Below are positions 10,510 to 21,111 of a stretch of 64,000 nt of DNA, in pieces. This stretch comes from Isoetes taiwanensis (Eukaryota > Streptophyta > Lycopodiopsida > Isoetales > Isoetaceae), in the NCBI GenBank assembly GCA_021234155.1, contig JAJEKV010000058.1, positions 819,814-883,813 of the forward strand, read 5' to 3'. The translations under genes and the position numbers were made by a program. The notes beneath the pieces are model-generated. The model saw only the letters and a list, made by a program, of their open reading frames with translations. It did no database searches and had not been told where the DNA came from. Position 1 is the first letter of the stretch, and every line of letters begins with the position of its first letter.

Positions 10510-12606
10510 CTACAATGCGCAGTTATATATTAAACCCCCTACAATAGTGAAAATGCGCTCTGCCGAGAACATTGGAAGTAGCTGTTTCGGCATAACATTT
10601 GTAGGCACATAATCAGCACGTTCTGGATTCAGATTATCAATGGGACTTTCACATGACCTGAAAGAAAGACATAAAGAAAAAATATTATTGCTTTGTACTA
10701 TGGTCTGTTTTGCCCTAGAAACATACAGGCATCGAAAGCCGAGTAATGGTTTGCCAGTGAACATTGCATTTTCAACGTCGGATCCTTGAAGGTGCATAGT
10801 GACCAGCCGTGCTATTTTCTGCAAAAATTGGGTCATGGGTGTTTCTTATTAACACTTTATGCATGGAGTAGACATGTATAGGGATATTATCATTATTATG
10901 CATACGTTCAAGCAGGTTAGAAATATGCCTGGTCTTCCTTCTTATCAGCCTTCTCATTTTTGAGCTTTGATATTGATGCGCATGCCTCCTCAAATTGTTG
11001 TCCCAACTCTTCAAGGCCTTGCATGAGCTCTGCTAAAGTTCTCGAATCCTCTTTTGGTTGAATTTTGTTTTCTTTTAGGGCTCTCTGGAACCAAAAACAT
11101 TTAGGAGGGATTTCACTTATGCATTAAGAAGAATAAACAAGAAAGTGCAATCTTGCCTCCAAGTCTTTTACAACTTCGGTGTGCTGCACTTCAGTTGTAT
11201 TATAAGTTCCTTCGATAGTGCTACTGAACTTTTGAGCTGGTTGCTGCTCGGGATAAACATTTTTCTCAGTTGACCGGCTAATATCCTGTTGGTCATTTTG
11301 TTCCGCAACTGTTCCTATATTTGGCCCGTTCACATCTAACATGGGCCCTGCATTCCAACAGTACTTGGTGCCATAATTTCGGCTGCATTGCTTGTATCTG
11401 GTGAATCTTAGGTCTCAAATGTAGGTGGCTTACTTTCTGGCATATGAGAAAGCATATCATCGCTCTGCTATCCTGTAGGTGCTTTTTGAATAGAGTCTGC
11501 GTTCTCAATGCTCATCCGTCTTGCCAATTCTTTGCCAAATAATGCATTCAGTGCTGGAAGGTTGCTCAAATTTTCAATTATGCTTTTTGACCTCAATGGC
11601 GTATCATGTCCAGACATGATAAGGACCCCCTTTCCAAGGGATCCTATAGCATCAAACACCTATTCAGTGAGTGACAAAGTCACATATCCTCATAAGAGAT
11701 AGAAGTTGCTACTTAACGCCATTAATATAAGTCGATGTATCAACGTATGCACCTTGTATCAATCCTAAGTTCAAGTTAATATCTGCATAATGCCAGCAGA
11801 AAACTAAGTTTGAGTTTTTAACTAATTTTACAAGCAGCTCAAGTAAGAAATAGTTAATCAGGACTTGGGTGCTAACCATAATCTCCCTAGCCTTGAACAT
11901 AATAACAAAATGCAATATTAAAGTTTATATGCAGCTTATTTTACAATACAAACCTTTTCAAATAGCTTCTCATGATTTTGTAGTGTTTCTTTCAACTCAT
12001 CAGATGTAGGTAAAGAGACCAGACTCTGCAAACAGGGAGAGCATCGTTAATAACCATTCAAGCTGTTTAATAACTTTGATCTGGTTTCAAGAACATAGAA
12101 CTTATTCTACTGCCGCAGAAGTTTGGAGATTGGGCTCATGCCTTATGCTTTGCAAATATGGTCAATATGGTTAGAGATACTGAAAAGTAACTTTTGACAA
12201 CCACTTACGGCAGCACATTTGTTGACAAAGTCAATGAAACTCTAGATGTTCTTCTTGGAGGAGCTGAAGTGATAGAACCCCTCCTCATCCTTGCAACAGC
12301 CTATTGCAACCATCAATGCAAGAATACCACAAGGATATTGTGATGTAAGCTTGTAGATGATTTAAATGGTTTCCTATGTTAACCTCACATCAGTGACATC
12401 TTGTGCTGCTTGCTTAAGTTCATCAACAACGGTAACATCAGCTTTCTTCTGCAGGCGTTCCTGGAGCTCTGCAATTGCAGCTTCAAGGTGTGCTAAATCT
12501 TGTTTGGATGGCTTTGACAAACTTGCACGACGTTCTGTTATACTTGATCTACGTTCAGTTGGGGAGTTTGCTTGAACTTTATTCTCCAAGTTTGTGCAGA
12601 CATTCT
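10510..12606 (-). pseudogene. Decayed multi-exon coiled-coil protein gene (3' part)
   Basis: Several minus-strand segments read as coiled-coil or low-complexity protein with splice-like ends. At 12380-12606, after a TTTCAG acceptor, the frame reads RRSSITERRASLSKPSKQD then LAHLEAAIAELQERLQKKAD. At 11300-11660 lies a Ser/Glu/Asp-rich stretch. At 10930-11060 the frame contains LAELMQGLEELGQQFEEA. At 10510-10840 a frame ends IFTIVGGLIYNCAL. The 11.3-11.6 kb stretch stays protein-like across in-frame TAG and TAA codons and then shifts frame, so it is probably broken. No enzyme motif is visible and the family is unknown. It may be the same gene as the coiled-coil segment at 16.3-17.05 kb. Confidence 0.45.
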
Positions 12607-12616
12607 GAAAGAAAAC

Positions 12617-13018
12617 AATGCCATATAACAAAAACCATTACATTGCACGTCTTACAATTAAATCCCCCCTTAAACCCCCTTTGGTTTGGGTGCATATTCA
12701 CAAGGGGGTGACTCCGGGCAACGAGAGCTGTTGGATAGGCATATTCACCCCTTATTCCTTAATCTACACCGTACACAAAGTTCCTCGTTTGTGGGGTATG
12801 GATGGATAGAATTTGTTATACTGTATAACAAGATTTTCAAAATATTATAAGATTTCAAGCAATATACTATATGGTGTTGGTTTTGTACGTGCAAAACATA
12901 ATTACAGGGGCTCTCGCTGCCCTACGTCACCCCCCGTGTGAATATGCACCCAAACCAAAGGGGGTTTAAGGGGGAATTTAATTGTAAGACGTGCAATGTA
13001 ATGGTTTTTGTTATAGGT
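12617..13018. mobile_element. MITE with about 115-bp terminal inverted repeats
   Basis: The left arm (about 12622-12736, TATAACAAAAACCATTACAT onward) is repeated inverted at about 12898-13016 with around 95 percent agreement. Both arms contain ACGTCTTACAATTAAAT, AAACCCCCTTTGGTTTGGG and GTGCATATTCACA. The spacer is about 160 bp and AT-rich. The total of about 400 bp with no ORF makes it a classic non-autonomous DNA element. TA is the likely target duplication but this is not certain. It lies just upstream of the coiled-coil exon on the minus strand, probably in its intron. Confidence 0.85.
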
Positions 13019-13520
13019 TAAAATTTTTTTTTGCCCCTTCGGGGCTAATTAATGTTAATAGTAATTATATGTTGGTTGTTATATGTAGGTAAACATTTGG
13101 GAGATGTTAGAGTGATAAAAAGACGAGAGATTAAAGTCCAAAAGTATCTTTATTTAGTGCATTTTCAATGCAAAGTTTGAATTTTGCTTTGCAATTGAAA
13201 TTGTCATTTCGGTGTGTGCCTCGTTACCAAATACAAGTAAAAAACAATGTGTTAAGTAAAAAGAGAATGCAAGTAAACTTAATGAATATTCCTAGAGAAG
13301 AGCTATCTGCAACACAACTCAAAAAGATGAACATATAGAAGAAACAAAAGAAGATTGTTAAACCGCAGCTAGACTGAAAGAAATAATAATAATGTGTAAG
13401 CCACAACTGCTGCATCAACCAGGACAAGACTAAGTCCCACATTTATCGAATTGAATTGTTCTTCTCCATGTCATACCATACTGGTTTAACTGGACCAGCT
13501 CATTAAAAAAGCACATCATT
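13019..13520. other. No gene recognised
   Basis: AT-rich sequence between the MITE and the PPR fragment, with no coding signal. Confidence 0.4.
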
Positions 13521-14005
13521 TCAATGCAACAGCATTTCAATGCAAGCCACAGCAGGCATCCTTAAGTCACCAAGTATAACGTCGTATGTGTTGCAGTATA
13601 TGTGAGGTAAAATTAGTGAGTTCTGAAACAAGTTAATTGCATCATGTAGGCGTCCATGCTGAATATACGCATTAACCATAATATTCCATGAAAAAACATT
13701 ACGACAATCCATGCTTTCAAAAATCTTCTTTGCATCCTCCAAAGCTCCACATTTTCCATACACTTGAATTAGAACGTTTGCCACATATCCACCTATTTGA
13801 TGGCCATTTTCAGTGATGAGATGGTCAATGAGCTTACCTTCACCGGATCTTTACGATCTGCACATCTCTGCAATAAGGATGCAATGAATGGGACATCTAG
13901 AGGACCTTGTTCCGCTGCTTCCATGTCCCAGGTTTTAAGATTGCCGGATGTACATGCTGAATGCACGCATTGCAAGGATCTATTAGGTGTATTGTAATGG
14001 CTCAA
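13521..14005 (-). pseudogene. PLS-type pentatricopeptide repeat (PPR) protein fragment
   Basis: Minus strand. The first frame (14005 to 13793) holds IASLLQRCADRKDPVK. The next frame holds GKLIDHLITENGHQIGGY running into VANVLIQVYGKCGALEDAKK and then MDCRNVFSWNIMVNAYIQHG. Joining them needs a one-base frameshift near 13840. The motif order (LLQRCAD, G.LIHDHI, YGKCGALEDAKK.F, RNVFSWN) is the N-terminal start of land-plant PLS-class PPR proteins, which bind organellar RNA and guide editing. Only about two repeats remain, and the text after FQNS degenerates to a stop. It is therefore a frameshifted fragment, possibly inserted in an intron of the flanking coiled-coil gene. Confidence 0.85.
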
Positions 14006-14316
14006 GCGTCATCTCACAAGACTTGCAACAAAATGCAACAAATCCTAATCAATAACCAATCAAAAATTCCGGGCGAGCTCCAAATCCACCATATCAATCT
14101 CTCATGCAAGGGATGCGATGCGCACAAAAGCAGGGGAGCCCACATGGCCATATGGTAAATAGTGCATCACCCGCGCTAAAAAGCCGTGCCCCGCATCGCC
14201 CCGGCCTCTGCATCGGCCCTTGCCCCTGCATAACACAGCTATTCATGCATGCAACCCTAGTTTTTGCCATAACAAGGCATCAGAAAACAATGCTGTGTGC
14301 GACAGTTCTGATCATG
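14006..14316. other. Former 5' region of the PPR fragment; no gene
   Basis: GC-richer sequence at about 14050-14260 with no convincing open frame. It may include the old promoter or transit-peptide region of the PPR copy, but this cannot be shown. Confidence 0.3.
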
Positions 14317-14655
14317 CTGCTGACAACGCAAGTATGGCTAGGGTTTCTATTTGTTTCCACAAACCAAACACAAGAATATGAACGAGCTTTACTTACTCGA
14401 TTCCTTTCTTCCTTAAGGCCTTGAAATTGCTTTCGGGTGTAAGCACCGCCCGCCACTCCTCTTCACTTTTGGCCCTTTGGAGAAGGAGTTTTGTGCGCCA
14501 TTGGAAACCCTGATCATGCTGCTGGCAACGCAACTATGGCTAGGGTTTCTATTTGTTTCCACAAACCAAACACAAGAATACGAACGAGCTTTACTTACTC
14601 GGTTCCTTTCTTGCGAAATTGCTCGGGTCTAAGCACTGCCCGCCACTCCTCTTAA
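14317..14655 (+). repeat. Tandem direct duplication, unit about 200 bp
   Basis: The block CTGACAACGCAAGTATGGCT... (14317-14462) is repeated from 14518 to about 14655 with few changes. Shared pieces include AGGGTTTCTATTTGTTTCCA, AACGAGCTTTACTTACTCG and CACCGCCCGCCACTCCTCTT (CACTGCCCGCCACTCCTCTT in copy two). A short non-repeated spacer separates the copies. There is no coding content. Confidence 0.85.
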
Positions 14656-16250
14656 AAGCTCCAGATATGGCTGAATATATTTGATATACCCCTGCCAGAC
14701 CCATAACTCTTATAATGTTTCCCCCAGACTGAAGCCAAAGATTGGAGATGCAATCACCAAACAACACACAGACAGATTCAGTATGGCAACAAACAACACA
14801 GATCCAAATCTGTTTCCACTCTGATCACAAGAACATTAATTTGGCTTGCATGTTCAGCCCCTAAAATAAAAAGAGGGCTTTTGTTGTGAGCCCTTGATGT
14901 TGGACCATTGAAAAAAAAAAGCTAAATCAACGACTAAGAAATGGTGCACTCTAGATGTACGCATTAGTACATCCATTCGAATACGCCATATGAAATCTTA
15001 GGAAAACCTTTGTGAAAAGCGTTACAAAACCACAAAAAGCCCCCACATTATTATGCTACATATTCATATCTGAGGGGATACAAAGATGCATGCATAAATA
15101 CTCATACATAGGGACAGATTTATTAAAGTGGATGCAAAATTAACTCTTGCTCTCTCAGCCAAGTTAGCATGATAAATGAAGGCTAAATTTTGATAATTTG
15201 TTTACCCCTCTGAAAATTAAAGCATAACCACACTTCATTTATGCGTTGTGGTGACAAATACGCCTTTATCAAAGACATCTCCACAAAAAGGAATGCATTT
15301 CTGAACTGGACATAACAGTTACAAGCTGTAATCTCGTAAGGTAATTAATCACATGCAAAGCATGTCCAGATCCATGATTCTTTATCACGATATCATCCCT
15401 TATTCTTAAAAGCCAAATATTGGTTGGAATTTTGACAGAAGTACTAAAACATCTTGGTCTTAAGAAAGTTGGAGAAAAACACTAAGCATCGAATGGTACA
15501 GGTGAATGCTCGCCAGATTTACAACCGCAAATCATAGTGCGGGGAAGGGGAATAATGAAATCGGACCTATAAGAAGGACACGCCAAAGATGAAGCTTTGT
15601 AAAAATCATGTGAGTGTGATGCAAAAGGTTAGATGCCCATCGTCAATACTTTGTAAACAAAGTCGCTTCGGATGGTTTTCTAAAATGACTTTTGAGTCTC
15701 TAGATGCTTTCATTCCGCTTGCCCCAGTCACTCATTGGTGTTAAATATCTCTAATAAAGGCGAAAATGTCCCATGTAGAAGTAACCCAACTTGTGTCTAC
15801 TTCTAGTTATAAAAGATGGCATGACTAAGCGGTTGACGAATAATATACTAGAGGTTTTAGGCCAGTTGGGTGAATATCAAGAATCTAGCTTTAAACATAC
15901 GCTTATCCATGTTGATTCTAATATTATATGCCGATTGACGATCAATAGATATTTCATAGATCTCTTTGTAAGACATGTCTATATGACCTTGCTATTTTTC
16001 TTCCTCATCTTTATAAACCTAATTAAGAAAGATGGTCGACACAAAAATGCCAAGGATATTTATATCAATACACGGCAATAAGTTCAAGTTCTTCAAAACC
16101 ATTTGCTTGGACCTTCATTGATCATTGCATCAATGCCTTGAGGCACTCTATTAAATTCAAAAATAATTTGGATGGCATTTTGGAAAGACCATTATCTCAC
16201 ACAACATTCTAGTATTGCATTCTTACTTGTGTTTCGAGTAGTTGCAGACG
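14656..16250. other. No gene recognised
   Basis: AT-rich intergenic or intronic sequence. A short frame at 15791-16081 has no family resemblance. Nothing structured was seen. Confidence 0.4.
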
Positions 16251-16256
16251 GGTATC

Positions 16257-17050
16257 CTAATTCAAAAGGTCTGAGTGCAAGGCTTCCACTTCATCATCTA
16301 GGGTATGAAGTGCAGTTGCTATCTCCTCTGCATTTTTATTGACCTGGCTTCCCAAAACCCCAAATTCTTGTTTTAACGCATTCAATTGTTGAGACAAATT
16401 CTGGTCTTGCTCTTTCTGTTTGCCTTCCCCATCATGGCATCTAGCCTCCACATCACTAAGCCTAGCTTCAAGTGCACTAAGTGCCTTACTATTCTCTTCA
16501 ACCTTATCACATTGTTCTCTGACTTTGACGTCTTGTACCAAGGATCTCTTCTCCTGCTCTGTAAGCTTTTGTTGTAACCCAACAATATCATTATTAAGTA
16601 CCTTTGTCAAATTTTCTAGTAAATGAAGCCTTTGAGAGGGTTCAGATCAAGACTTTTTAAAGCCTCATCTGCTTGTTTGACTTGAGAAGCTGCTTCTTGC
16701 AACCTGCATTGAGACAACGTCCAGTTCAATTGGTTATAGCATTTTGATAATAGATTTACATGGAGGAACTATATCACCCCTCCTCAAGCTTGTTCAAACG
16801 GCCTTCCAAATGTTTGAACTGTTCAAATCCTGTCTGAGCGGCATCTTTACATTCTTTAACCGCATTACTACTGCATATACATGACGATGGGCCCAAATTA
16901 TGCAAATAACTTGTGAGCCTAATAAGATTGAATTCAGATAAAATCACCAAGCATACCACTTTTGATTGACTTCCTCTTTTAAAGCCAAAAGATCCTTTTT
17001 GAAAGCCAAAATCTCTGTACCCTGCCCCTCTGCTTTATCCAGTCTCAAGG
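16257..17050 (-). pseudogene. Coiled-coil protein segment (three exon-like pieces)
   Basis: Three minus-strand pieces run in order. At 17050-16960 the frame reads LDKAEGQGTEILAFKKDLLA. At 16873-16780 it reads NAVKECKDAAQTGFEQFKHL, with an acceptor at TGCAG. At 16705-16257 a long heptad-repeat region contains LTEQEKRSLVQDVKVREQCD, ALSALEARLSDVEARCHDGE and LHTLDDEVEALHSDLLN. The last piece needs a one-base shift near 16640. After the stop at 16257 the same frame continues in heptad style (DTRLQLLETQ), suggesting that the stop is a mutation. The protein would be a long parallel coiled coil, tropomyosin or SMC-like in texture, with no recognised family. It is probably a broken relative or upstream part of the coiled-coil gene at 10.5-12.6 kb. 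Confidence 0.5.
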
Positions 17051-18080
17051 ACTAAGAAAACCCACCTAAGAAAACTGCGCCCAATGCATAGGAATGAAGT
17101 TGCAGCAGCCTGGTTCTGCCTCGCCATACCTTCCCCAACGCCGGCATAACTTCCCAAGACACGCTGGAATTTCCATTAATTTTTTGTGACCGTCAATCAT
17201 ATCCAACGATTTCAAGAACATCCACATGCATAAAATTCTTATCACGGCAAAGAACGTGGACACTCTAGAATTGCTTCAAAGTCTCAACTTGTGTTTGTGC
17301 AAACGTGCCAAAAAAAAGCATTGGCAACTTCAAAAATAACACATAAATCATCAAATAACATCCATTTATTATAATTCAAAAATCACAAATTTCATAAACA
17401 ACCACAACTAAAACATCCAATTTTTTTTTGCCTTTATGATCTCATTGTCTGTGGGTGCTCTCGCGTAAGCTTAATTAATCCAATGCATCTAGCAGCCACA
17501 GCGGAGCTACTTTTTGACAATCTCCCTTCTTCATCCAAACAACTTCCTATAGAAGCCCTCCCACGAACTTCCACGAAAATTCATGACATAGCAATTTTTA
17601 ACTTCTAGAATATCTAATATCTAGCATTATAATAAGGGTTCCCTATATTTTGTACACTTTCTAATATGGTTTTCCTATGATTTACTTCTTGTATTCGTGT
17701 CGGTGTATTAATTAATATTTCTAGAGTGCACCTTTTTTAGCCATTGATTTTGTTGAAGAGGGGAAATTGTGTGACCCTATTCGTCCTTATGTGCATGTTT
17801 TTCAAATTCTACTGAAAGGTAGAATAGTTATTTTACATTCTTAGACATGGTTAGCATTTCGGCCAGTGGTTATTCTCATCCAAACCCAACGATCATTATG
17901 CAGCAACCGATTTCGTCTCTATTAGAGCTCTTCTACTTCCAATTCGTCTACGTCAAAATCTTGCCCTATTTTGAGCAGATGCTAGGATATATAACCAGAG
18001 CCACAACCAGTGCCATAGCCTTTGCACCAGCGGTTTTCCCTATTGTGTTTCTTTTCTCCAGGTATTGTTTTCTTCTTATT
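17051..18080. other. No gene recognised
   Basis: AT-rich with small chance frames. No motif, exon chain or repeat was recognised. Confidence 0.4.
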
Positions 18081-18084
18081 GTCT

Positions 18085-18270
18085 TTGTTATTTGTATTTG
18101 TATGGGATCGAGGTCTGGGCCCAGTGGTTTCCCTCGCCACTTGGAATGACTTGGAGCAGGTGCAGAAAGCTTTCTTGCAGGCCATGGGGGTAAAGTCCAC
18201 AGTTCCATACCAGATACTGTTGCAGGAGACAGGGTTCTTGCCTCTTCAGAGGGGGACCCTTGATAGACGC
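18085..18270 (+). mobile_element. LINE reverse-transcriptase fragment
   Basis: The plus frame WNDLEQVQKAFLQAMGVKST followed by VPYQILLQETGFLPL parallels the downstream RT region of the 42-45 kb LINE (GQIEAVQKLFLREELGVK, then IQIPYAIILAERCMFPLELE). Residues before it (VWDRGLGPVVSLA) align with YGVPVWGPTISA with a shift between frames. It is therefore a short 5'- and 3'-truncated scrap of a related non-LTR element. The duplicated block at 18283-19064 follows immediately and may be its old 3' part. Confidence 0.75.
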
Positions 18271-18282
18271 ATCATCTACTCT

Positions 18283-19064
18283 TGATCTTTATGAGTGGAG
18301 GCCGCAGACTACTGCCTGATCTGAACTTTAGTGTGATGGGCTATATCCGAAACCTTCTGGCATATATAATTTATTTAGGGCGGATGCTTTGACCAATTTT
18401 TCCCAGGTATTGCCATACATGGATCCTTAGGGCCAGATCTTTTGAGGAAGAATTTCCCCTTTCAGAATATTCTAAGCAGAGCTTAGATGAGACGTTGTTA
18501 GACAGGGAGATGCCCGTCCCTTTTTTATGCAAGGCATTGATCTTGTGGAGAGCAAGAACATTATGGCAGGCTTCAACAAATAAAACTAAGCAAGGGAAAC
18601 ATCTCATTATGTTCTAGAAGCAAGGGAAGCATCTCATTATGTTCCAGAATGGAAGACTTCTTTGGATCTGACACAGGTTAATCAGGTATGGCATTGTGTT
18701 CTTCAATGAGAGCTATGAAAAATTCGATGTTAGTAGCTCAGGGGCCTGCTACAGCCTAAAATACAGATGGAAGTTAATGTATATATGGAGACATTACTTC
18801 CTTTGAGCTGAAAACCCGTCTATACTGACTGGCATAGTTATGCAAAGTATTTACTTATTTGCATTCTGCTCACTTATTTCTGAACCGTGTTTTTTTCAAT
18901 GAGTATTTGCATTATGTTCACGGTTATCTATGCAAATATGATGTGTAGTTCTCTCCCTTTTATGAAAACTAGAGTGATTTATTTCCACGCTCATTTTGAT
19001 CTTTTGGGCAAAAGGTCTACATTAGGTGATTGGTTGACAACCGAGAAGCCTAAGGTACCTTTTG
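18283..19064 (+). repeat. Duplicated block, copy 1 (empty-site copy)
   Basis: From TTGATCTTTATGAG to about CCTAAGGTACCTTTTGG, this block matches 22934-23876 in direct orientation with scattered substitutions and indels. Common stretches include GGCATTGATCTTGTGGAGAG, ACAGATGGAAGTTAATGTAT and GGTCTACATTAG. The segment 18864-18885 (TCTGCTCACTTATTTCTGAA) is the unoccupied counterpart of the SINE insertion in copy 2. Both copies keep remnants of a frame (LCKALILWRARTLWQ in copy 1), so the ancestor may have coded, perhaps the LINE C-terminus. Confidence 0.9.
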
Positions 19065-19904
19065 GTGCCATGTTGTATATAAGGGTGAGACTTGTTAGTA
19101 CGAAATATTTTTCTAGAATTCTCATTTTGTGGAGTTGCATGGTTGCAAGTTGTAACCATGGGTTATCTTTTCTTTTAAAGGAATAGATTTTTCCTAATGA
19201 GCTCTGGCTATATGTTTTTATAGCACACAAATAAAGACATACTTCCTAGAATGGTCATTTTGTAGTTTAACAATTGGATATATATAATATTCGTCGGAAA
19301 AAAAATTCCCTTTCTACACTTGGCTAACTGAAAACCATTTACCCTTAGCCGAATTAGGTTCCCTCTTGAAAATCGTATTTAATTAAAGTGGGACTCATTC
19401 CATTCCCATTTTTTTTCGGAACCCTGTTAATTTACATGAAAAGGAGCACCCCGACCCGAAAACTATCCTTAATTCGATTTTTTGTCTAGAACTCTGCATC
19501 AAAGCTTTCCTCCAGTTTTCCCTGGTTAGCGAGTCGAGAACAAGAACAATGCAACTGAAACAAAGGAAATTCATTAAAGATTGAAACCAAAGTTCTAGAT
19601 TGAAACCAAAGTTTACAATGGTTGAAGATACCATGATGGTCGGTGACACAAATATTACATCATCTTCGCACACGCATCCACCTCATCGGGAACAACATGC
19701 GAGCAAGGTCCGAGGCGTTCCAAGCCACAAGAGCAACTTGAAGAGAATAGAAATCAACACGCTAGCGACATGGCTCCGATCATGTCCTTTACGTTGCATA
19801 ATTTATGCTTTGGAAAGGCAAAATCAAGTTAGTGCAAGTGATGCTACGATAATACAAATAAGAAAACAACCAGTTCTAAGGGCCATTTAAAGAATGTAGG
19901 TATG
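19065..19904. other. No gene recognised
   Basis: AT-rich. It contains one member of a 22-bp inverted pair at 19373-19394. Otherwise only weak frames. Confidence 0.4.
19373..19394 (+). repeat. 22-bp inverted repeat, left member
   Basis: CGTATTTAATTAAAGTGGGA and the next bases are found inverted at about 22906-22927, about 3.5 kb away. The right member lies just outside the second duplicated block. The two could be terminal repeats of an element enclosing the palindrome array and GPAT remnant, but the core is AT-rich and short. Confidence 0.5.
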
Positions 19905-20340
19905 AGGCCTTTCTCGACTCATGAAAGTCGAGAAAGGCCCCTCCTGTAGCTTAGAGCCCAAAAAACAAAAAACAAGAAAAAAATTCCTTCTTTTTTCTAA
20001 GTAGGCAAAAAAAAATTTTTTTTTGAGGGCCTTTCTCGACTCGCGAGTCGAGAAAGACCCTCAAGGCCCCTCTAATGGCCTTTCTCGACTCGCGAGTCGA
20101 GAAAGGCAGCTATGAGTAAAAAAAAAAAAAATTTTCCCTTTTTTTTTAAATAGGAAAAAAAAAGTTTTTTTTTCAAAAGATTTTTAAGGGTCTTTCTCCG
20201 ACTTCGTGGGTCGAGAAAAGCATCCGAGAGTAAAAACGAAGTTTTGGGGGTTGAGAAAGGAAGCTCAAAGTGAAAACAGAGTTCGAGGTCGAGAAAAGGC
20301 AATCTGAGGACCTTTCTCGACTTCATGAGTCGAAAGGCAC
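19905..20340. repeat. Array of CTCGACTCGCGAGTCGAG-type palindromes
   Basis: At least five near-perfect palindromes are spaced by A- or T-rich runs: about 19913-19940 (CTTTCTCGACT...AGTCGAGAAAG), 20033-20058, 20081-20108, 20188-20220 and 20308-20336. The core is TCTCGACTCGCGAGTCGAGA, centred on TCGCGA. Arms extend to GGCCTTTCTCGA...TCGAGAAAGGCC. The spacers have 8-13 base A or T tracts. Chance frames here are not coding. Related palindromes recur at 58030-58205, and a degenerate half at 22380-22400. Confidence 0.9.
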
Positions 20341-20510
20341 TTCGAGGTGGAAAACACTGATTCGAGGTTCATGACTAACTGGACCAGCAATGGTATTTTC
20401 TATGTATTTTCTAATGCACACCATATGCATTTATTATGTATACATATACGAAAAAATAGACCCTGCCCATAGCTTATTTCAAATATAGATTTTCCAAATG
20501 GGACACTATG

Positions 20511-20905
20511 TACTATATATTTTTCAATAAGCACAATATCCTATATTATGTATTTTCCAATAACCACAATATTCTATGCATTTTTTTTATGAAAAATGCC
20601 CTCTCCATATATTACTATATATTTTTCAATAAGCACAATATCCTATATTATGTATTTTCCAACAACCACAATATTCTATGCATTTTTAATGAAAAATGCC
20701 CTCTCCATATATTACTATATATTTTTCAATAAGCACAATATCCTATATTATGTATTTTCCAACAAGCACCATTTTTTATGAAAAATGCCCTCTCCATGTA
20801 TTACTATATATTTTTTAATAAGCACAATATCCTAATATTATGTATTTTCCAATAACCACAATATTCTATGCATTTTTATGAAAAATGCCCTCAACATGTA
20901 TTTCC
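20511..20905 (+). repeat. Tandem minisatellite, about 100-bp unit, four copies
   Basis: Units start with TACTATATATTTTTCAATAA at about 20511, 20613 and 20713. The fourth, near 20802, is a variant. Periods are about 102, 100 and 89 bp. Each unit contains CACAATATCCTATATTATG, ATTTTCCAATAACCACAATA and GAAAAATGCCCTCTCCATAT. Unit three lacks the second motif. Open frames across it are repeat artefacts. Confidence 0.95.
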
Positions 20906-21031
20906 TATGGAAAAAAATGGACCCTCCCCGCTCTTTTTACCCCGCTCTTTTTTCCCGCCCATACTTAAAATTTGAAATTTAGTACATACCAATTTGGTAC
21001 ATACCTTTGGGACGGTTTCGGAGTCCTGCCA

Positions 21032-21111
21032 TCGTGGCTATGGCGTTCTTGTTCTTCAGGCGGCTATGGCGTTCTTGTTCTTCAGGCGGCTATGGCGTTC
21101 TTGTTCTTCAG
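21032..21111 (+). repeat. 26-bp tandem repeat, three copies
   Basis: GGCTATGGCGTTCTTGTTCTTCAG, preceded by GT or GC, occurs three times head to tail. It runs directly into the first copy of the GPAT exon and ends CAG/GTCATGG. It is probably replication slippage of a sequence next to the exon. Confidence 0.9.

Noticed and set aside
17847-18149. 100-codon plus frame at 17.8-18.1 kb
   Set aside because: Only its end overlaps the LINE scrap, in the wrong frame; the start has no family resemblance.
20508-20781. Phe/Asn/Tyr-rich frames over the 100-bp repeat
   Set aside because: The frames simply translate the tandem units, and different registers give similar peptides.
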